Shown one piece after another: positions 1 through 4,079 of a stretch of 5,470 nt of DNA; within the stretch, counting starts at the first letter, position 1; each line of letters opens with the position of its first letter. The notes under the pieces were generated by a model. That model searched no databases. It was given only the letters and a program-made list of their open reading frames with translations, and was not told the DNA's origin. The stretch comes from Streptosporangiaceae bacterium. Lineage in GTDB: Bacteria > Actinomycetota > Actinomycetes > Streptosporangiales > Streptosporangiaceae. The stretch is from contig JASHSZ010000423.1 of NCBI GenBank assembly GCA_030040815.1, positions 1 to 5,470 on the forward strand, given 5' to 3'. A program made the position numbers and the translations under genes.

Positions 1-561
1 CAGCCGCATCGGCAGCGGCCTCGGCCGCAGGTCAGGCAGCGCCGGCGAGATCAGCGTCAGCGTCCTGACGAGATCGAGGCGGCGCGCCGCCACCCTCGTG
101 CAGATGGCGCCGCCCAGCGAGTTGCCGATAAGGTGCACCGGCCCGCGGGAGCGACTGTCGAGCAGCGAGATGACCGCTTCGACCCTGGCGTCCAGGGAGT
201 AGCCGCCGTTCTTCGGCGGCGGTGAGAAGCCGAAGCCCGGCAGGTCGAGCGCTTCGCCCGCGAACGGCGGCACGTCGGGTTCTGCGCCGTTTCCCGCTAC
301 CGGCACGCTGAGCAGGCCCATGAGGTCGGTCCAGTTCAGCGCCGAGCCGCCGAGTCCGTGCACGAACAGCGCGGGCTCCGATTCCGGCCGGACGGGTCCG
401 CGGCGCACGAAGACGTCGCCTATGCCCAGCCGGACGAGCTCGCCCGGCCATGGCAGAACTGGCGCGGCACCCGCGGGACTGCTCGGCTCCGTGCCGGCTT
501 CCGCGGTGGCCAGTGTGTCCTTGACGGCACGATTCTCGGCAGGGAGACTCGGATCGGTCAT
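1..561 (-). CDS. Alpha/beta-fold hydrolase, 3' part cut off by the window edge
   Basis: The reverse strand reads open for 187 codons from an ATG at 561 to the left edge with no stop, so the C-terminal part (including the catalytic His and probably the acid) is outside the window. Visible alpha/beta-hydrolase marks are an oxyanion-hole motif HGLGG at residues 68-72, DLPGFGFS at about 107-113, and the nucleophile elbow GNSLGG at 146-151 with Ser148 as predicted nucleophile, followed by LVRTLTLISPALPDLRPRP. The family includes esterases, lipases and C-C hydrolases; the substrate cannot be told. The first 40 residues are Pro/Ala-rich and look disordered, with no signal peptide. A stretch of about 20 residues (85-104) between the HGLGG region and DLPGFG looks like an insertion. 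An in-frame stop lies three codons upstream of the ATG, so the start is ATG 561 or TTG 567. There is no clear ribosome binding site; a TAACCT -10-like box at 575-570 would give a nearly leaderless mRNA. Confidence 0.9.
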   Translation of the reverse strand, partial: MTDPSLPAENRAVKDTLATAEAGTEPSSPAGAAPVLPWPGELVRLGIGDVFVRRGPVRPESEPALFVHGLGGSALNWTDLMGLLSVPVAGNGAEPDVPPFAGEALDLPGFGFSPPPKNGGYSLDARVEAVISLLDSRSRGPVHLIGNSLGGAICTRVAARRLDLVRTLTLISPALPDLRPRPLPMRL

Positions 562-591
562 AACCAATCAGGTTACCTGCCAGTACATCGT

Positions 592-617
592 CTGGCCTAC
601 TGCTAGCAGTACGCCAG
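592..617. promoter_or_regulatory. 26-bp near-perfect palindrome, candidate operator upstream of the hydrolase gene
   Basis: Twelve of thirteen base pairs are symmetric about 604/605. The core TACTGCTAGCAGTA (598-611) is a perfect 14-bp palindrome, flanked by CTGGC on the left and GCCAG on the right with one mismatched pair (597/612). It ends 31 bp upstream of the hydrolase ATG, where a repressor would act. Length and symmetry suit a homodimeric helix-turn-helix regulator such as TetR or GntR. Which protein binds is unknown. The sequence does not resemble the dyad upstream of the TetR gene in this window, so control by that TetR is not supported. Confidence 0.55.
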
Positions 618-623
618 TAACCC

Positions 624-651
624 CGCAGCCGGTTACCGGAAACCGGCGGCG
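624..651 (-). terminator. Hairpin after Ku, possible U-tract-less terminator
   Basis: GCCGGTT (628-634) pairs perfectly with AACCGGC (641-647) around a six-base loop. After one A/G mismatch the stem continues for three more pairs (624-626 with 649-651). The hairpin begins 22 nt past the Ku stop codon on the minus strand. No T-run follows, so it would be the U-less type proposed for actinobacteria. It could also be part of the hydrolase control region. Confidence 0.4.
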
Positions 652-673
652 CGCAGGTGCAACCGAAAAAGGC

Positions 674-1585
674 CTAGCTTGCCTTACGCGTCCGCCGGTG
701 CGCTGGCTTCTCCTCGCCTGGTTCTGTATCGGCTGCCTTGCCGCTTTTCTTCGGGGCGGCCTTGCCTTTCGCTGGGCCGACTGCGGTGTCCACGTCTCCG
801 ACCGCGCCCAGGCGCCCGCGCTTGGCCGCCTCGAGGCTGGCTCGCAGCGCGTCGGCGAGACTCGACGGCTCTTCCCCCGCCTCGGGCTCGGGTCGCTGCA
901 CGACCTGCCGGCCCTCCACCTTGGCCGCGACAACCTCCTGCAACGCCTCGCGGTAGCTGTCGTGATACTCGGCAGGGTCGAAGTCGAGCGTCATCGACTC
1001 GATCAGCGAGCTGGCCATACGCAGTTCCTGCGGCCGCACGTCGATCTTGTCGTTGAGAAAGCCGAAATCGGGCTCGCGCACCTCATCAGGCCACAGCAGC
1101 GTCTCCAGGACCAGGACGCCGTCGCGAGCCCGCAGGCTCGCGAGCGACTCGCGCTGCCGCAGCGCCACCTTGGCGATGGCGACCCGGCCGGATTGCTCGA
1201 GCGCCTCGCGCAACAGGCCGTAGGCGCGCTCGCCCGCCGCCTCTGGCTCCAGGTAATAGCTGCGGTTCAGCAGGATGGGATCGAGCTGCTCGGCCGGGCA
1301 GAACTGCACGACCTCAATGCTCCTCGTGGTCGGCAGCGGCAACTCGGCCATGTCCTCGTCGGTGAGGATGACAATGTCGCCATCCGGCAGCTCGTATCCC
1401 TTGGCGACGTCCTCGTAGGGCACTTCCTGGTCGTCGATCGTGCAGAACCGCCGGAATCTGATCCGGCCGCCGTCCTCGCGGTGGACCTGCCGGAACGCGA
1501 TGTCCTTGGTCTCGGTGGCGGTGTAGAGCTTGACCGGGATCATGACCAGCCCGAAAGACACTGCCCCCTTCCACATGCTGCGCAT
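674..1585 (-). CDS. ku: Ku, prokaryotic DNA-end-binding protein of non-homologous end joining
   Basis: This is a 303-residue protein, the usual size for bacterial Ku. Ku forms a ring-shaped homodimer that threads onto double-strand DNA ends and recruits the ligase LigD. The opening MRSMWKGAVSFGLVMIPVKLY is the typical Ku N terminus. Other family stretches are the DIAFRQVH region (28-35), KGYELPDGDIVILTDEDM (62-79), NRSYYLEP (107-114), TLLWPDEVREPDF (162-174), LRMASSLIESM (188-198) and YHDSYREALQEVV (207-219), giving the Ku beta-barrel and dimer bridge. SSLADALRASLEAAKRG (241-257) matches the conserved C-terminal segment linked to LigD contact. The final 35 or so residues are a Lys/Arg/Ala-rich tail like the extended DNA-binding tails of actinobacterial Ku. 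The start ATG 1585 has GGGAG (1596-1592) six bases upstream; the second Met at 1576 is less well placed. A longer open frame upstream to 1891 overlaps the divergent gene and is not coding. No LigD gene is in the window. Confidence 0.96.
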   Translation of the reverse strand: MRSMWKGAVSFGLVMIPVKLYTATETKDIAFRQVHREDGGRIRFRRFCTIDDQEVPYEDVAKGYELPDGDIVILTDEDMAELPLPTTRSIEVVQFCPAEQLDPILLNRSYYLEPEAAGERAYGLLREALEQSGRVAIAKVALRQRESLASLRARDGVLVLETLLWPDEVREPDFGFLNDKIDVRPQELRMASSLIESMTLDFDPAEYHDSYREALQEVVAAKVEGRQVVQRPEPEAGEEPSSLADALRASLEAAKRGRLGAVGDVDTAVGPAKGKAAPKKSGKAADTEPGEEKPAHRRTRKAS

Positions 1586-1610
1586 GCCACGCTCCCTACC
1601 CAGCGCCGCC

Positions 1611-1705
1611 CTGCTGGTAATACTGACGCAGCTACGCGGGACTGTCTTGGCTCCTCGGGTACTGATACAACCAGGGTTGCCCGGTAAGCACCGCCTTACC
1701 AGCAG
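1611..1705. repeat. Inverted pair of a 10-bp motif in the Ku/acidic-protein divergent promoter region
   Basis: CTGCTGGTAA at 1611-1620 recurs as its exact reverse complement TTACCAGCAG at 1696-1705, so two copies face each other about 85 bp apart between the two divergent genes. The right copy overlaps a small dyad, GGTAAG (1683-1688) with CTTACC (1695-1700). Paired sites like this suit a regulator acting on both promoters, but no binding protein is identified. Confidence 0.4.
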
Positions 1706-1707
1706 TG

Positions 1708-1738
1708 TTGACCGTATTCTGACCTTCGGCAATATGTT
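1708..1738 (+). promoter_or_regulatory. Candidate promoter of the acidic-protein gene
   Basis: TTGACC (1708-1713) is a good -35 match, and TATGTT (1733-1738) is a TANNNT-type -10 box with a long 19-bp spacer. The start codon is 31 bp beyond the -10, leaving a short leader that carries the strong ribosome binding site. The wide spacer makes the assignment tentative. Confidence 0.3.
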
Positions 1739-1769
1739 CGAGTGACGATTTTTGCGGGGAGGCACCGAA

Positions 1770-1952
1770 ATGAGCGACATGGGCCTTGAAGCACCAGACG
1801 CCGACTCGGCGGAGCAGAAGCAGGATGCGGTCGTCGAACGGGACGAAGACGACGTGCAGGCTGGGCTGGCAGAAGCACCGCTCGAGGCCAACGAGGCCGA
1901 CGCCGCCGAGCAGGATCAAGTACTGGACTCCGACGAGGACGAATATCGCTGA
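1770..1952 (+). CDS. Small, highly acidic protein with two AEQ repeats, function unknown
   Basis: The protein has 60 residues, with 22 Asp/Glu against only 3 Lys/Arg (net charge near -19), no Cys, no membrane segment and no signal peptide. It is probably cytoplasmic and largely disordered. LEAPDADSAEQKQ (6-18) and LEANEADAAEQDQ (38-50) are identical at 9 of 13 positions and spaced 32 residues apart. Each copy is followed by an Asp/Glu run, and the protein ends DEDEYR. The start ATG 1770 is chosen because GGGGAGG (1756-1762) lies seven bases upstream; an in-frame TTG at 1752 would overlap that site. From memory, short acidic proteins with EADxAEQ motifs and a DDEYR-like end are common uncharacterised actinobacterial proteins; I know of no assigned function. 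It is divergent from Ku and may share control signals with it. It is not Pup, as it lacks the GGQ/GGE C terminus. Confidence 0.85.
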   Translation: MSDMGLEAPDADSAEQKQDAVVERDEDDVQAGLAEAPLEANEADAAEQDQVLDSDEDEYR

Positions 1953-1954
1953 CC

Positions 1955-1991
1955 TTACCTCGGCGTACCTAACCGGCGGCCGGCCGGCCGC
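1955..1991. repeat. TACCT direct repeat and 16-bp GC palindrome after the acidic-protein gene
   Basis: TACCT occurs at 1956-1960 and 1966-1970, one helical turn apart. The perfect palindrome GCGGCCGGCCGGCCGC follows at 1976-1991. The palindrome begins 24 bp past the stop codon and could fold in RNA, but with almost no loop. It may contribute to transcription termination or may be simple GC-rich sequence. Confidence 0.25.
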
Positions 1992-2050
1992 GCTGCCTGC
2001 CCAGCCTAGCCGCGCCGCCTGTCCACGCTGCTGGTCGTAGAATTGCCAGA

Positions 2051-2092
2051 CCGGCGCATAGTTGCGCCGGCGCGCTGCCCCGCGGCAGCGCG
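2051..2092 (+). terminator. Two tandem perfect hairpins between the acidic-protein and TetR genes
   Basis: CCGGCGCA (2051-2058) pairs with TGCGCCGG (2063-2070) around the loop TAGT. Directly after it, CGCGCTGCC (2071-2079) pairs with GGCAGCGCG (2084-2092) around the loop CCGC. These are 8-bp and 9-bp stems without mismatches and with no base between them. No T-run follows, so a tandem U-less terminator for the upstream gene is the likeliest reading. An alternative is insulation of, or a structured element upstream of, the TetR promoter. Confidence 0.5.
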
Positions 2093-2111
2093 GATCAGGG
2101 CCGGCGCGCCC

Positions 2112-2135
2112 CGGTCACACGCTGACCGATACCAT
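2112..2135 (+). promoter_or_regulatory. Candidate TetR autoregulatory operator and -10 box
   Basis: CGGTCA (2112-2117) and TGACCG (2123-2128) form a perfect 6-5-6 dyad, within the length range of TetR-family operators. It ends 24 bp before the start codon of the TetR gene. TACCAT (2130-2135) fits a TANNNT -10 box, which places the dyad in the -35/-10 spacer, where bound repressor would block RNA polymerase. No clear -35 is seen. Autoregulation is inferred from position and the habits of the family. Confidence 0.5.
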
Positions 2136-2152
2136 TCCATCCGGAGCCATCG

Positions 2153-2788
2153 TTGACCGTTTCGCCACAGGCCAAGCCCGGGAGCGCGCGACTGCCTCGC
2201 CCAGCCCGCCGGCTGCAGCTGCTGGGGGCTGCCCGTGACGTGTTTGTCGCGCAGGGCTATCACGCGGCCGCCATGGACGAGATCGCCGAGCGGGCCGGCG
2301 TCAGCAAGCCCGTCCTGTACCAGCACTTCCCAGGCAAGCTCGAGCTCTACCTTGCACTGCTGGACGAGAGCTCAGCCGAACTCATCCAGATGATGAGCGA
2401 GGCGCTGTCGTCTACGACCGACAACGCCCAGCGCGTGCCCGCCACGTTCAAGGCGTTCTACGACTTCGTCGCCGGCAGCGGGGAGGCCTTCCGGCTGGTG
2501 TTCGAGTCGGACCTGAGCAACGAGCCCGCGGTCCGGGGCCGCCTGGACAAGATGATGTACGACTGCGCCGACAAGGTCAGCCAGTTCATCCGCGAGGACG
2601 CCGGCGTGAGCGACGCCGAGGCCCACCTGCTCGGGATGGCGCTCGTCGGGATGGCACAGGTGAGCGCCCGGTACTGGCTCAGAACCGGCCAGCAGATTCC
2701 CAAGGATGCTGCCGAGCTGCTCATCGCGCGGCTGGCCTGGCGCGGCATCAGTGACTGGCCCAGGACGGCCGAGCCCGCCGGCTCGTGA
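2153..2788 (+). CDS. TetR/AcrR-family transcriptional regulator
   Basis: A 211-residue protein with the classic TetR N-terminal DNA-binding domain: helix 1 RRLQLLGAARDVFVAQGY (19-36), then the helix-turn-helix DEIAERAGVSKPVLYQHFPGK (42-62), then KLELYLALLD (62-71). The remainder is a helical ligand-binding and dimerisation domain with unknown ligand. It starts at TTG 2153: GGAG (2143-2146) lies six bases upstream, an in-frame stop at 2123-2125 rules out a longer form, and a later start would cut into the basic N-terminal arm. The gene is 24 bp from the DUF3107 gene and probably cotranscribed with it. This TetR-DUF3107 pair is the arrangement of Rv3208-Rv3208A in M. tuberculosis (from memory). 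It probably represses its own operon through the dyad at 2112-2128. Confidence 0.94.
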   Translation: MTVSPQAKPGSARLPRPARRLQLLGAARDVFVAQGYHAAAMDEIAERAGVSKPVLYQHFPGKLELYLALLDESSAELIQMMSEALSSTTDNAQRVPATFKAFYDFVAGSGEAFRLVFESDLSNEPAVRGRLDKMMYDCADKVSQFIREDAGVSDAEAHLLGMALVGMAQVSARYWLRTGQQIPKDAAELLIARLAWRGISDWPRTAEPAGS

Positions 2789-2812
2789 GCGCCGCGTCCA
2801 TCGAGGAGAGCA

Positions 2813-3043
2813 GTGGAAGTCAAAATCGGGATCCCGTCTGTGCCGCGTGAGCTGCTGATCGAAACCGCGTCCAGCCCTGAGGAGGTGGAGAGCGCCCTCA
2901 ATGCAGCGGTGGCGACCGGGACGGGCGTCTTCGTCCTCACCAGCGTCAAGGGCGGCAAGGTGCTCGTGCCTGCCGACAAGATCGGCTACGTCGAGTTCGG
3001 CAGCACCGAGCCCCGCCGGGTTGGCTTCGGCAACACCGTCTAG
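2813..3043 (+). CDS. DUF3107 family small protein
   Basis: A 76-residue protein of the actinobacterial DUF3107 family (M. tuberculosis Rv3208A, also called TB9.4). It begins MEVKIGIPSVPRELLIET and includes SPEEVESALNAA (21-32), a Gly-rich turn (35-38), GGKVLVPADKIGYVEFG (47-63) and the family's C-terminal RRVGFG (68-73). Its molecular function is not established. The alternating beta/alpha pattern suggests a compact, soluble cytoplasmic domain; there is no signal peptide or membrane segment. The start GTG 2813 has GAGGAG (2803-2808) four bases upstream. It follows the TetR stop by 24 bp, so it is likely the second gene of that operon. Its TAG stop lies only 2 bp from the stop of the convergent ferritin-like gene. 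Confidence 0.92.
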   Translation: MEVKIGIPSVPRELLIETASSPEEVESALNAAVATGTGVFVLTSVKGGKVLVPADKIGYVEFGSTEPRRVGFGNTV

Positions 3044-3045
3044 CG

Positions 3046-3720
3046 TCACGAGCTAGTCAGGCCGAGCGCCGCCATCCGGGCCGCGTGCTCGTCGGTGAGC
3101 CGCGCAAACATCCGGCCGATGTTGCCGAGCTGGTCCGCGTCGCTGCCAACGAGGAGCCGCGCGAGCGGCTCCCGCTCAGCGGCGACCCGCTGGGCCTGCC
3201 CGAGCGCCTCGCCGACGAGCCGCCGAGCCCACAACGCCAGCCTGCCCGCCACCCGCGGATCGGCCTCGATGGCGGCGCGCACTCGCGCGATGACAAACTC
3301 GGCATGGCCGGTATCGGCCAGCACCGCCAGCACGAGGTCTCTCGTCTTCGGTTCGAGCACCTGCGCAACCGCTCGATAGAAGTCCGCCGCGATCCCGTCA
3401 CCGACGTAGGCCTTCACCAGTCCCTCCAGCCAGTCCGACGGCGCCGTCCTGGCGTGGAAGGCGTCCACCGGAGCGACGAACGGCTGCATCGCCCCCTCCG
3501 GATCGGCCGCCGACTCTTCGAGGCGGGCGCGCAGCATCCGGTAGTGCCCGAACTCGGCTACGGCCATCTCGGCCAGCGCCGTCTTGTCGGAAAGCGCGAG
3601 GGCCAGGGCGGCGTCGTCGGAGAGCCGGAAGAAGCCGGTCAGGGATGCGTAGGCCAGCAGACCGAGCAAGTCGAGCACGCCATCCGGCTCGGCCGGCGCG
3701 TCATGGAACCCGCTGCTCAC
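3046..3720 (-). CDS. Ferritin-like fold protein, MiaE-like family (Rv3210c type)
   Basis: A 224-residue all-helical protein of the actinobacterial ferritin-like group that Pfam places with MiaE-like proteins (MiaE_2). Visible family marks are LDLLGLLAYASLTGFFRL (16-33), EMAVAEFGHYRML (51-63) with the metal-binding pattern ExxH at Glu56-His59, DWLEGLVKAYVGDGIAADFYR (96-116), LADTGHAEF (134-142) with His139, ARRLVGEALGQAQRV (165-179) with Glu171, and LTDEHAARMAALGL near the end. The fold suggests a di-iron oxygenase or a relic of one; the substrate is unknown and tRNA hydroxylation is not shown. Residue 26 is Ser where I recall a conserved Glu. The start is uncertain: GTG 3720 is preferred, with no ribosome binding site but a TANNNT box six bases upstream (leaderless); another in-frame GTG lies eight codons upstream. 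Much longer open sequence upstream to 4224 overlaps the helicase gene and is not coding. Confidence 0.88.
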   Translation of the reverse strand: MSSGFHDAPAEPDGVLDLLGLLAYASLTGFFRLSDDAALALALSDKTALAEMAVAEFGHYRMLRARLEESAADPEGAMQPFVAPVDAFHARTAPSDWLEGLVKAYVGDGIAADFYRAVAQVLEPKTRDLVLAVLADTGHAEFVIARVRAAIEADPRVAGRLALWARRLVGEALGQAQRVAAEREPLARLLVGSDADQLGNIGRMFARLTDEHAARMAALGLTSS

Positions 3721-3726
3721 ACGCGC

Positions 3727-3732
3727 AGCGTA
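3727..3732 (-). promoter_or_regulatory. Possible -10 box for leaderless transcription of the ferritin-like gene
   Basis: On the minus strand TACGCT (3732-3727) fits TANNNT and lies six bases before GTG 3720, exactly where a -10 box would start the transcript at the initiator codon. With no Shine-Dalgarno sequence before this GTG, leaderless translation, common in actinobacteria, is plausible. No convincing -35 is present. Confidence 0.35.
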
Positions 3733-3867
3733 ACAACACCACACGCTGCCGTTGCGGCCGCGAGTCCCAAGCGCCGGCCCGGCGACGCGGCAGCCGGGCG
3801 CGTGCTTGCTAAGCTGGTAACCGTTCCGAAGCTGGAATGCGGATGCCCCCGGCCGTTGTTTGTACCT

Positions 3868-3923
3868 GTGTCGGGCGTGGGACTGTGGAGCACAGCCGTC
3901 AGGCACGGCGTGTGCTCCGACAC
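3868..3923 (+). ncRNA. Candidate structured 5' leader element of the helicase mRNA
   Basis: GGAGCACA (3887-3894) pairs with TGTGCTCC (3911-3918), and inside this GCCGT (3895-3899) pairs with ACGGC (3905-3909) around the five-base loop CAGGC. The result is a 13-bp stem with a single bulged G (3910). An outer arm GTGTCGG (3868-3874) matches CCGACAC (3917-3923) perfectly but shares two bases with the inner stem, so the arms either compete or form a longer two-part structure. It would lie about 160 nt upstream of the helicase start if that gene is transcribed from further upstream. It could be a cis-regulatory RNA, an attenuator, or a DNA dyad. It matches no RNA family I know. Confidence 0.35.
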
Positions 3924-4048
3924 GAACCGCTGCCCCTTCTTCCGCGTACGCGTGGCGCTGCGCCCGCCGGAGTACAAGGCCCGTGCAGGCGAAGCACCCG
4001 CTAGAGAAGTCATATGCCCGCCGACGACGCTGGACCTGGTGAGTGCTA

Positions 4049-4060
4049 GCCGACGTCGGC
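4049..4060. promoter_or_regulatory. Perfect 12-bp palindrome just upstream of the helicase ribosome binding site
   Basis: GCCGACGTCGGC is fully symmetric and ends 6 bp before GGAGG (4067-4071). As RNA it gives only a four-pair stem with loop ACGT, so a DNA operator is at least as likely. It also contains the stop codon end of one short leader ORF. Confidence 0.3.
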
Positions 4061-4079
4061 CCTACTGGAGGCCTGACCC

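Larger units (their letters stand above)
3721..4079 (+). promoter_or_regulatory. 359-bp divergent region and probable long helicase leader, with several dyads
   Basis: No convincing protein gene is seen in this gap. It holds, in order: the ferritin-like gene promoter side; GCTGGTAA (3813-3820), a motif also found in the Ku promoter region; the strong hairpin at 3887-3918; the palindrome CGCGTACGCG (3943-3952); two very short potential leader ORFs (4014-4049 and 4039-4083); the palindrome GCCGACGTCGGC (4049-4060); and the helicase ribosome binding site GGAGG (4067-4071). No clear helicase promoter was found. The last two elements are close enough for folding to affect access to the ribosome site. 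Confidence 0.45.

Noticed and set aside
592..617. Operator for the TetR regulator encoded at 2153-2788
   Set aside because: The palindrome shares no clear half-site with the dyad at 2112-2128, and the genes are about 1.5 kb apart.
320..1687. A 455-codon plus-strand open frame opposite the hydrolase and Ku genes
   Set aside because: It lies antisense to clear hydrolase and Ku motifs; its product is a low-complexity Arg/Leu/His-rich shadow with no family features. Long antisense frames are expected at this G+C.
1727..1740. LexA (SOS) box near GTTCG at 1736-1740
   Set aside because: Only the right half-site is present; the left five bases do not match CGAAC, so SOS control of Ku or the acidic protein is not supported.
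1586..1891. Upstream extension of the Ku reading frame
   Set aside because: It would overlap the divergent acidic-protein gene; the true Ku N terminus and a good ribosome binding site are at 1585.
1770..1952. Acidic protein as the ubiquitin-like protein Pup
   Set aside because: Length and acidity are similar, but it ends DEYR instead of GGQ or GGE and lacks the conserved Pup C-terminal helix sequence; no proteasome genes are nearby.
1955..1972. Iron-regulator (IdeR/DtxR) box at the TTACCT/TACCTAA sequence
   Set aside because: The two half-sites are direct repeats and not the inverted repeat needed by this family.
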